Shown one piece after another: positions 7,405 to 14,741 of a DNA stretch of 39,720 bases; position 1 is the stretch's first letter; each line of letters starts with the position of its first letter. The stretch covers positions 1-39,720 of the forward strand of contig CAZKTF010000007.1 of the NCBI GenBank assembly GCA_964555565.1, given 5' to 3'. The position numbers were made by a program, and so were the translations under genes. A model generated the notes under the pieces. The model worked only from the letters and a program-made list of their open reading frames with translations. It made no database searches and had not been told where the DNA came from. Origin of the DNA: CAZKTF01 sp964555565. Lineage in GTDB: Bacteria; Planctomycetota; JAJSAM01; JAKLKS01.

Positions 7405-8323
7405 GGATCTCGCCTCCCTCGAGCGCTGGATGCGGCGGGTCCTGACGGACCCCGCGGGGCCCGAGGCCGCCCTCGGGGCCGAGGGGTTCGAGGCCGCCGA
7501 CGTCGTGGCGCGCCTCCCGGGCCTCGGCCCCCTGGACTCGCTCCGGATCTACAGCTCGGGCTACTTCGAGCGGATCGCGGGCTGCCTCCGCAGCGACTTC
7601 CCCGCCCTGGCCCACGCGGTCGGCGACGAGGCCTTCGGGGGGCTGTGCCGCGCGTACCTCGCGGAGCACCCGTCCCGCCACTACAACATCGCGCACGCCG
7701 GGGAGCGGATGACGGAGTTCACGGCGGGGCGGGAGGGGCTCGCGCACCGGGAGTTCCTCTCCGAGCTCGCGCGCCTCGAGTGGACGGTCACCGCGCTCTT
7801 CGACGTCCGCGCGCCGGAGCCGCTCTCCTCGGAAGCCCTGGGCAGGATCCCGCCGGAGTCCTTCGCGGGGGCCACCTTCGAGAAGGCCGCGACGGCGGTG
7901 CTCCTCGACTCCCGCTGGCCAGTGAACGCCTACCTGCAGGCGGTCCTGGAGGAGCGGTGCCCGGAGGTCCCCGCCCCGGAGCCCTCCAGCGTCCTCGTCT
8001 ACCGCAACGGCCACAGGGTCTGGCGGTCGGGCCTCGGCCCCGCGCCCCGCGCCCTCCTCCTCGCGCTGTTCGAGGGTCGCACGCTCGCGGAGGCGGTGGA
8101 TCGATGCATCGAGGAGACCGGGTCCGATCCGGAGGCGATCGCCCCGCGCGTGACGGACTGGTTCCGCGAGTGGGTGGGGTTCGGGGTGTTCGTGGGGATC
8201 CGTTCTAGTTCCCGTTCTTCTTGCCGCGCCCGTTCCCGGCGCCGAGGAGGTCGTCCCCGTACCCGTACTCGTACCCGTAGTAGGAGTCCCCGTAGAAGCC
8301 CCGGTGGGGGGTCGCCCGGTTGA
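7388..8323 (+). CDS. bufC: DUF2063 partner protein of the bufferin MNIO enzyme
   Basis: The protein has the DUF2063 N-terminal domain (LASLERWMRRVLTD..., then RIYSSGYFERIAGCLRSDFPALAHAVGD and YLAEHPSRHYNIAHAGERM). In MNIO systems this domain binds the precursor leader and presents it to the DUF692 enzyme. A C-terminal domain of about 120 residues follows (LVYRNGHRVWRSGLGP...). The TTG start at 7388 follows GGAGGGG and lies inside the end of bufB, indicating coupling. The frame runs to 8323. The last ~40 residues are Arg/Ser-rich and antisense to the Tyr-rich tail of the kinase gene on the other strand, so the functional protein probably ends near DWFREWVGFGVFVGI. Confidence 0.85.
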   Translation: MRRVPEDLASLERWMRRVLTDPAGPEAALGAEGFEAADVVARLPGLGPLDSLRIYSSGYFERIAGCLRSDFPALAHAVGDEAFGGLCRAYLAEHPSRHYNIAHAGERMTEFTAGREGLAHREFLSELARLEWTVTALFDVRAPEPLSSEALGRIPPESFAGATFEKAATAVLLDSRWPVNAYLQAVLEERCPEVPAPEPSSVLVYRNGHRVWRSGLGPAPRALLLALFEGRTLAEAVDRCIEETGSDPEAIAPRVTDWFREWVGFGVFVGIRSSSRSSCRARSRRRGGRPRTRTRTRSRSPRRSPGGGSPG

Positions 8324-10484
8324 CCACGGCCCCGCACACGCGGGCCCCCACGGCGTCCAGGGACTCCCGGCACCGGCGGATCAGCCGGGCGGAGGTCTCC
8401 GCGTGAGCGATGATGAGGATCACCGCGTCCACGAGGGGGGCGAGGATGCACGGGTCGGTCACCGTCGCCAGCGGCGGAGAGTCGATCACGACGCAGGCGT
8501 AGCCGCTCAGGGCCTCGTCCAGGACCTGCTTCATCCCCGCGCTGGCGAGGAGCTCGGCGGGGTTGGGGGACATCGGTCCCGCCGGGAGGAGGTCGAGCCC
8601 CTCCATGATGCCCGAGGGCCTCACGGCCTCCGCCAGGGACGCCTTCCCCGTGATCACGCTCGTGAGCCCGACGGCGTTGTCCGCGCCCGCGATCCTGTGG
8701 ACCCGGGCCCTCCTCAGGTCGCCGTCGATGAGGAGGGTCCGTCGGCCCCCCTGGGCGAAGCTCGCGGCGAGGTTGAGGGAGAGGGTGGTCTTGCCCTCGC
8801 GGGGCCCGGGGCTCGTGAGGAGCAGGGTGCGCGCCTCCTTCCCGTTGCGCGGGACCCGGAGCGCGGTCCGGATCGCGCGGATCGATTCCACGGGCGGCGT
8901 CCCCGTCCGTCCCCGAACCAGGGCCGCCCCGACTCCCTCCTCCCCCATCCCCGCGACGGCCGGCACGACCCCGAGGAACGGCAGGCCCTTCACGTGGCGG
9001 TCGTAGTCCTCGCGGCTCTTGACCGTGTCGTCGAAGGTCTCGATGAGGTGGAGGAGCCCGCCGGCGAGCAGGAGGGCGGCCAGGGCCGCGAAGAGGTAGG
9101 TGCGCGGGAGGTCGGGGGACACCTGCGCCGCCCGGGCGACGTCGGCCTCCTGGACGGGGCGCACCAGGAGGTGGGCCCCCGCGCCCGCCTCGATGCTGGA
9201 CTTCCTGAGGCGCGCCGCCTCGAGGAGGCGCGTGTCGTAGGAGTCGATCTCCCGGCGCAGGTCGTCCACCCGGCGCTGGATCACCTCGCTCCGCGCGAGC
9301 GCCGCCGCGTGGATCCTGCCCTCCGCCTCCAGCGCGGCGGCCCGCTGCTCCAGGCGCGCCACGCGCGCCGCGCCCTCCTCCGCGCCCCGGGCCAGCCCCG
9401 CGATCGCGGTCTCCGTGGCCCGCGCGAGGTCGGCCTCGATCCGGGCGATCCGATCGCGGAGCGCGACCCGCTCCACGGAGTTCTCCCGGCTCGCCGCCGA
9501 CCCCGCGGCCAGGGAGAGGTCGGCCTCCTGGAGGCCCGCGATCCGCTCCCGGAAGCGCCGGACCCCGGGGTCCGACTCGACCGCGGGGAGGGCCTGCACC
9601 GGCGGCGACAGCCGGGGGTCCTCCGAGGGCGGCCCGGCGTGGGCGGACAGGAGGCGGAACACCCCTCCCCCCGCGACCTCCCGGGACTCCAGGGACATCC
9701 CGGCGGCGGCGAGGAACCCCTTCGCGCTCCGCAGCGCCTCCTGGCGGACGACCTGGGCCTCCCGCGCCTCCACGAGCGCCAGGCGCACCGCGTCCAGCTG
9801 CTCCCGGGGGAGGTTGACCCGTCGGAGGAAGTCCACGCCGGGGCTCTCCCGCTGGAGGCCCTCGAGGTCCTCGCCGAGCGCGGACGCGCGCGCCGCCGCG
9901 GAGTCCCGCCGCTCCTGCCACTGCTTCTCCCAGTCGTCGAGCTGCGTCCGGATCGCCAGGGCGTTCTCCTCGCGGAACAGGCCGACGATCTCGTCGGCGT
10001 AGGCGTTGGCCAGCGCGACGACGAGGGGGACGGAATCCCCCGAGACCGAGACCTGGTAGAAGCTCGTGTCCGCCACCGGGGTGACCGACACCAGGCCGCC
10101 GACGGACCCGGGGACGAGGGCCGCGGCCCGGGAGCGGAACTCCTCGCGGGAGCCGGCCCCGCGCAGCGCCGGCGGCAGCTCCTCCTGCCCGGCCCAGAGC
10201 CGCACCCTCTCGACGACCCTCTGCGCGAGCCCCGCGTCGCGCTGGGCCCGGTAGACCTGGTCGGGGATGGCCCTCCGGTCCTCGTCGATCCAGAGGTCGC
10301 TGGCGTTCAGCCAGGTGCCGGGCCGGGGCTTGATCTGGACCGTCGCCGCGGCCCGGAACACGACCTCCTGCTGCCGGGCGTAGAGCGCGGCGGCCGCGAA
10401 GGGGATCGCCAGCGCCACCGCGAGGATCAGGAAGTGCTTGCGGGCGAGGAAAAGGAGCGTGCGGAGGTGGGCGAGCGCGGGCAT
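8205..10484 (-). CDS. Wzz/BY-kinase polysaccharide co-polymerase (Wzc-like), last gene of the lasso operon
   Basis: This is a 759-residue inner-membrane protein. TM1 is near residues 17-34 and is followed by a periplasmic Wzz domain with long coiled coils. A second TM (TYLFAALAALLLAGGLLHLI) leads into a cytoplasmic bacterial tyrosine kinase. Kinase motifs are Walker A GPREGKTT (560-567), A' LLIDGDLRR (584-592) and Walker B CVVIDSPP (664-671). The C-terminal autophosphorylation cluster FYGDSYYGYEYGYG (730-743) has six Tyr. Such proteins control chain length and export of capsule or exopolysaccharide. The ATG is 2 bases after the exporter stop, so it is co-transcribed with the lasso genes, which is unusual. 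The 3' end overlaps bufC by 119 bases, convergently. Confidence 0.88.
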   Translation of the reverse strand: MPALAHLRTLLFLARKHFLILAVALAIPFAAAALYARQQEVVFRAAATVQIKPRPGTWLNASDLWIDEDRRAIPDQVYRAQRDAGLAQRVVERVRLWAGQEELPPALRGAGSREEFRSRAAALVPGSVGGLVSVTPVADTSFYQVSVSGDSVPLVVALANAYADEIVGLFREENALAIRTQLDDWEKQWQERRDSAAARASALGEDLEGLQRESPGVDFLRRVNLPREQLDAVRLALVEAREAQVVRQEALRSAKGFLAAAGMSLESREVAGGGVFRLLSAHAGPPSEDPRLSPPVQALPAVESDPGVRRFRERIAGLQEADLSLAAGSAASRENSVERVALRDRIARIEADLARATETAIAGLARGAEEGAARVARLEQRAAALEAEGRIHAAALARSEVIQRRVDDLRREIDSYDTRLLEAARLRKSSIEAGAGAHLLVRPVQEADVARAAQVSPDLPRTYLFAALAALLLAGGLLHLIETFDDTVKSREDYDRHVKGLPFLGVVPAVAGMGEEGVGAALVRGRTGTPPVESIRAIRTALRVPRNGKEARTLLLTSPGPREGKTTLSLNLAASFAQGGRRTLLIDGDLRRARVHRIAGADNAVGLTSVITGKASLAEAVRPSGIMEGLDLLPAGPMSPNPAELLASAGMKQVLDEALSGYACVVIDSPPLATVTDPCILAPLVDAVILIIAHAETSARLIRRCRESLDAVGARVCGAVVNRATPHRGFYGDSYYGYEYGYGDDLLGAGNGRGKKNGN

Positions 10485-10486
10485 GG

Positions 10487-12457
10487 CTATCCGGCCGCCT
10501 GGAGCGGCGCGAACCCCGCCCCCCCGGCGGCCCCCGTCCCCGGACCCAGGCGCGTCGCGGCACGGGCCTCCCCCCCAGGGTCGGGCTGCCACCGGCAGCC
10601 CGACAAGTCCCTGGGGACCCTCGTTCGGGGGCGGGCCGCGATCCCCCCGCCCTGCGCCAGCGCCATGTCCCGGAGCCGCGAGCGACCGGCTCCCATCAGC
10701 TTCTCCCAGGTGCCCGACTCCACGATCCGCCCGGCCTCCAGCACGTGGATCCGGTCCGCCTCCCGCACCGGTGCGAGGCGATGCGTGACGAGCAGGACGG
10801 CCGTGCGGCCGCGGAGCCCCGCGACGGCCCTCCGGACGCGCCGCTCGCTCTCCGGGTCGAGGTGGCTCGTCGCCTCGTCCAGGACGAGGAGGTCGGGCTC
10901 GCGCAGCAGGGCGCGCGCCAGGGCGATCCGCTGGCGCTCCCCGCCGGAGAGGGCCCCGCCCCGCTCCCCGACCCGCGCGTCGAGGCCCCCGGGGAGGCGG
11001 TCCACCAGGGCCGAGGCGTCGGCGAGGGAGAGGGCGCGCCGGATCTCCTCCTCCGTCGCCCCGGGCCGGGCGACGAGGAGGTTCGCCCGGAGGGTCTCGT
11101 CGAACAGGAACGGGTCCTGGAGCACGCAGGCGATGCGCGCCCTCCAGCCGGCGCGGCGCGCGGCCGTGAGGGGCACCCCGTCCAGCAGGACGCGCCCCGC
11201 GGTCGGGACGAGGAGCCCGGTGACCAGGTCGGCCAGGGTCGTCTTCCCCGCCCCGGAGGGACCCACCACCGCCGTCATCTCCCCGGCACGCAGCTCGAGG
11301 TCCACCCCGCGGACGGCCGGCGCCCCGCCGTCCCCTCCGTAGGAGAAGGTGACCCCCTCCAGGCGCACCGAACGGCCGAGCGCCACGGGAGCCGCGGGGT
11401 CCGCCGGCTCGGCGGTCCCGTCGCAGGTCCGCTGGAGGACCGCCACGGCGCTCACCGCCGGCTCCAGCGTCGCGAGGGAGTGCACGGCCTGCTGGACCTG
11501 GGCGAGGCGCGGGGAGATCCTCGAGAAGACGAACAGGAGAAGGAGGACGGCGGCGGGGCCGAGGCCCATCCCCCCGCGGGCCACGAGGACGACGACGCCC
11601 AGGCAGGCGGCGGAGGCGATCGCGAACAGGACGCGGGCGTCGGCCAGGCCGCGCAGCATCCCTTCCCTCGCCGCGGCCACGCGGTCCGCCAGGCCCTCGA
11701 AGCGGACGCGGGCGTCCTCCTCCCACCCGTGGCTGCGGGCCACCTTGGAGCCCCCCAGGTACTCGCGGGCCGCCCGGTGGACCGCGCGCCTGGCGCGGGA
11801 GGACTCGGCGCCGGACTCCGAACCCCTGCGGAGCCACGGCCCGAGGGCCAGGAGGAGTGCGCCCCCGAGGGCCGCGCACAGGAGCGTCGTCTCCGGGGCG
11901 ACCGCGAGGGAGACCGCCAGGTACGTGCCGAGGAGGAGGGAGGCCGCCGCGAGGTCCAGGGCGATCTGCAGGGCCACTCCGGCGTCCTCGACCCCCTCGG
12001 TGAGGGCGTGGGAGGACTCCGAGGGCGGGGTCCGGGTGAAGTGGACCCACTCCATGCGGGTGAGGGCCCGGTAGAGCCTCTTGCGCAGGTCGGCGACCAG
12101 GCGCGCCTGGAGGGCCGCCCCCGCCACGGCGCGGGCCCTCTCGAGCAGGGCCCCGGCGGAGACCAGGAGCACGAAGAGGGCGAGGACGGCGGAGAGCGTC
12201 GGGGGGATCCCCAGGTCGCGGAATGCCGCCAGAACCCCGCCCTCTAGAGGGCCCCCGTCGCCCCCCGCCCCGTCCACGCCGACCAGCCGGAGCAGCGGCA
12301 CCAGGAGGAGCAGGCCCGCGCCCTCGACCAGGACCCGGAGGAGCGTGAGGGCGAGGAGGAGCGCGACGCCGAGCCGCCGGCCACGGAGCGCCCCGAGGAG
12401 GTAGCCCGCCCCCGGCGAGGAGAGGAGGGCGACCCCGGAACCGCGGGACCCCCTCAT
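10487..12457 (-). CDS. ABC transporter (permease-ATPase half-transporter), likely lasso peptide exporter
   Basis: This 656-residue type I exporter half-transporter has six TM helices in residues ~1-330 and an ATPase domain after that. Walker A is GPSGAGKTT (399-407), the Q-loop Gln is at 447, the signature is LSGGE (503-507), Walker B is LLVLDEA and the H-loop His is near 559. No C39 peptidase domain is present, as expected for the lasso 'D' exporter, since leader removal is done by B2. The ATG overlaps the upstream nucleotidyltransferase stop (ATGA) and follows GGAGGAGG. Residues ~610-656 are encoded by a REP-like palindrome and its flank (SGCRWQPDPG), a tail not expected in this family. Confidence 0.9.
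   Translation of the reverse strand: MRGSRGSGVALLSSPGAGYLLGALRGRRLGVALLLALTLLRVLVEGAGLLLLVPLLRLVGVDGAGGDGGPLEGGVLAAFRDLGIPPTLSAVLALFVLLVSAGALLERARAVAGAALQARLVADLRKRLYRALTRMEWVHFTRTPPSESSHALTEGVEDAGVALQIALDLAAASLLLGTYLAVSLAVAPETTLLCAALGGALLLALGPWLRRGSESGAESSRARRAVHRAAREYLGGSKVARSHGWEEDARVRFEGLADRVAAAREGMLRGLADARVLFAIASAACLGVVVLVARGGMGLGPAAVLLLLFVFSRISPRLAQVQQAVHSLATLEPAVSAVAVLQRTCDGTAEPADPAAPVALGRSVRLEGVTFSYGGDGGAPAVRGVDLELRAGEMTAVVGPSGAGKTTLADLVTGLLVPTAGRVLLDGVPLTAARRAGWRARIACVLQDPFLFDETLRANLLVARPGATEEEIRRALSLADASALVDRLPGGLDARVGERGGALSGGERQRIALARALLREPDLLVLDEATSHLDPESERRVRRAVAGLRGRTAVLLVTHRLAPVREADRIHVLEAGRIVESGTWEKLMGAGRSRLRDMALAQGGGIAARPRTRVPRDLSGCRWQPDPGGEARAATRLGPGTGAAGGAGFAPLQAAG
10575..10620. 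repeat. REP-like palindrome, copy B, inside the 3' end of the exporter gene
   Basis: GTCGGGCTGCC (10580-10590), ACC, GGCAGCCCGAC (10594-10604) is a perfect 11-bp hairpin followed by AAGTCCCTGGGGACCC. It matches copy C near 16240 almost exactly, including the AAGTCCCTGGGG side block. It is in frame with the exporter gene and adds a C-terminal extension. Confidence 0.8.
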
Positions 12458-13704
12458 GCGCCTCCTCCCACGGCCCTGCGTCCGTGGAGGAGCGCGGACC
12501 GCGCCGCCCGGAGGCCCCCGGCCAGCGGGCGGAGCAGGACGACCCGGGCCCGGGAGTCCCACTCCGGCGGGGTCGGGGTCAGGGCGAGCCCGATCAGGTA
12601 CCGGAAGCGGTCACGGCGTCCCTCGCGCATCCGGAGGTGGAGGTCCACCGCCTCCCGCGGGTCCGCGGCCGCGGGCTCCCCGCGCTCGAGGGCGCGACGG
12701 AAGTGGAGCGCCAGCGCACGGGACTCGCGGTCCCCTTCCGCAGCCGCCGCGGCCCCGGGGGGAAGCCGGGCGCCGAGGAGGTCGCGCGCCAGTCGCAGGG
12801 CCACGGCGAGCGCCCGCCGCGTCCCCGTGGCCGCGGCGAGCCCGCGGACCTCCTCCCAGTCGAGGTGTGGACCGCCCTCGACGAAGGCCGCCACGTCGGC
12901 CACCCAGCCGAGACGGGCCCAGAGGCTCTTCCCGCCGTGGAACGCGAGGTAGAGGAAGTGGTGCTCGTCCGCGAGCGTGCGGACCGCGCGTCCTCCTAGC
13001 GGGACGGTCCGGCTCCGCCGCCAGAGTCCCTCGGGATCGAGCGCGCCGTCGGGAGGGATCGCGCCCTCGGGGGCGATCACAAAGGAGTGGAACGGGGGCG
13101 CGAGCCGCCAGTGGAGGTCCAGGACGATGCCGTCCTCCCGCACGAAGGGGGCCTCGCAGCCGAGGCGCAGGTGGAGGGCCCGGGCCCGGGCGTGGACCGG
13201 GACGGCCCGCTCGTAGCCGAGCGACTCCACGGCCCTCCCCGCCGCCTCCAGGTCCCGCGGACGCACGAGGAGGTCCAGGTCCGTCGATTCCCGCAGAGAG
13301 GGGTCCCCGGTGAGGAGCGCCGCGAGGACGGGCCCCTTGAAGGCGAGCGCCTCGATCCCCGCGGCGCCGAGCCGGTCGAGGACCTCCCCGAGGGCCGCCT
13401 GCTGGAGGAGGGAGAAGCCGAGGGCGGCGCGCGCCTCGGCGTCCACACGTCGGCGGGCGGCGGGCGGGAGGCAGGACTCCGGGAGGGAGAGGAGGCGCCT
13501 GCAGACCCGCGGGGAGAGGGACTCGCGGCGGGCCGCCTCCAGGAGCGCGTCGATTGCGTCCGAGCAGAGGGGTGCGTCCCCGCAGAGGGGGGCGGGCTCT
13601 CTCCAAGGTCGCCCGGTCCCGTCCTGTCCCGAGGACGGGGAAGCGGCGACGGCGATGAGTCGTGAACGAGCCGCTTCCGCGGCGGACGGCCCGCCTTCGA
13701 GCAA
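12454..13704 (-). CDS. Nucleotidyltransferase-fold protein (NTP_transf_5/PF14907-like) of the lasso operon
   Basis: The 416-residue protein carries the minimal nucleotidyltransferase signature LAFKGPVLAALLTGDPSLRESTDLDLLV. The DLDLLV Asp pair should bind metal, and LHWRL is a later conserved segment. Proteins of this family recur in lasso peptide clusters that also encode an HPr-kinase-like protein, as in paeninodin-type clusters; their reaction is not settled. The TTG start at 13704 is chosen because GGGAGG lies 7 bases upstream. The stop overlaps the exporter start. The gap to the kinase gene is 38 bases. It could transfer a nucleotide to the phosphorylated peptide, which is inference only. 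Confidence 0.75.
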   Translation of the reverse strand: MLEGGPSAAEAARSRLIAVAASPSSGQDGTGRPWREPAPLCGDAPLCSDAIDALLEAARRESLSPRVCRRLLSLPESCLPPAARRRVDAEARAALGFSLLQQAALGEVLDRLGAAGIEALAFKGPVLAALLTGDPSLRESTDLDLLVRPRDLEAAGRAVESLGYERAVPVHARARALHLRLGCEAPFVREDGIVLDLHWRLAPPFHSFVIAPEGAIPPDGALDPEGLWRRSRTVPLGGRAVRTLADEHHFLYLAFHGGKSLWARLGWVADVAAFVEGGPHLDWEEVRGLAAATGTRRALAVALRLARDLLGARLPPGAAAAAEGDRESRALALHFRRALERGEPAAADPREAVDLHLRMREGRRDRFRYLIGLALTPTPPEWDSRARVVLLRPLAGGLRAARSALLHGRRAVGGGA

Positions 13705-13742
13705 CTGGATGCCTCCCTACCGACAGGGGACGGGCATCCACC

Positions 13743-14741
13743 TCAACCATCCTCCGCGTCCACGAGGATAGCACGGGGGGGGGACCCCCGCATACTTCCG
13801 GCCCAGGGGATCACGGCCCTCCGGACGATCCCGGCGGCCGCCAGGGACCCCAGCCGGCCGAACTCCCGGCGGAGCCCCTCCCGGTCCCCCGGGTCGAGCC
13901 GGATGACCCCGTCGGCGAGGGCGACCAGGGCTTCCCGGGGCCGGACCGGGGAGACCGACTCGCTCCCGGCAGTCGCGCACTCCTTCTGTGTCGCAAGAAT
14001 GTACAGGCGCCGCAGGGGGGCGGGGCGGCTTGGTGTCCTAAGGCCGATCTCCCGCAGGTCCACGCGCACCTTCTCGCCCCGGGTCACCCGCCGCGCCGGC
14101 CGAACGCCCTTCCCGAGGGTTCGCCGCAGGGCCTCGCCCGCGAGGCGCAGCGCCGGAGGCCCCGGGACCGCCTCGGGCCCCCGTGGGGTCGTGCGCACGA
14201 GGAGGGCGTCGTCGGCGAGAACGGGGAAACCCGCGCGGGCGAAGGCCGCGGCGAGGGTGGACTTCCCGCGGCCCCGGCGCCCGACGAACCCGATGGCTCC
14301 CGAGGGGAGGAGGACGGCGCTCGCGTGCAGGAGGAGTTGACCCCGGTGGGCCAGGGCGAGCGGCAGCACCGTGTCCACGAGGAGGTGCGCCACGGATTCC
14401 GGGTCCGTGCCGCGCGCCGGCCGGCAGAGGACGCGGCTTCCCCCGGCGTCGAACTCGCAGTCGGCGAACCCCTCGAATCGCAGGAGGACCGTCGCGCCGG
14501 ACTCTCCCATGGACAGGAGCGGCTCCCCCTTCGGCCCGGCCTCCAGGACCTCGAGGGGGAAGGCGGCCGGTACGGCGTCCGCGGGGGGAAACACGTCGAA
14601 GGCGAGATCCACGGTGGCCCGCGCGGGAGCGGGAGCGAGCGGGAGGGGGATGGGGCTCCGGACCACGATCCCGTAGACGAGGTACTTCCTCGTGCCCCCC
14701 CGGTCAGGTCCACGGGGACCCCCTCCGGTCCGGCGGCTCAA
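13743..14741 (-). CDS. HPr-kinase-like lasso peptide kinase
   Basis: This protein of about 332 residues starts with the family-typical YLVYGIVVRSPIPLPLAP and has a P-loop GRRGRGKS at 154-161. It also has the preceding LLHASAVLL strand (His139) and ADD (177-179) after strand 2. This is the fold of HPr serine kinase. Homologues in lasso clusters phosphorylate the C-terminal Ser of the precursor before maturation. The precursor here ends in Cys-Tyr, so the acceptor would have to differ. The TTG at 14741 is the only in-frame start before the conserved N-terminus; its last bases overlap the methyltransferase stop (TTGA), so start choice is moderately certain. Confidence 0.8.
   Translation of the reverse strand: MSRRTGGGPRGPDRGGTRKYLVYGIVVRSPIPLPLAPAPARATVDLAFDVFPPADAVPAAFPLEVLEAGPKGEPLLSMGESGATVLLRFEGFADCEFDAGGSRVLCRPARGTDPESVAHLLVDTVLPLALAHRGQLLLHASAVLLPSGAIGFVGRRGRGKSTLAAAFARAGFPVLADDALLVRTTPRGPEAVPGPPALRLAGEALRRTLGKGVRPARRVTRGEKVRVDLREIGLRTPSRPAPLRRLYILATQKECATAGSESVSPVRPREALVALADGVIRLDPGDREGLRREFGRLGSLAAAGIVRRAVIPWAGSMRGSPPRAILVDAEDG

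Noticed and set aside
12611..13774. An alternative minus-strand open frame covering the nucleotidyltransferase gene
   Set aside because: Its product is Arg/Pro/Gly-rich without motifs, whereas the overlapping frame has the full nucleotidyltransferase signature and operon-type overlaps.
14084..14713. GTG-started frame after the GGAGG at the methyltransferase/kinase junction
   Set aside because: Although the ribosome-binding site looks good, this frame encodes Ser/Arg-rich nonsense. The kinase motifs lie in the neighbouring frame that begins at the TTG at 14741.
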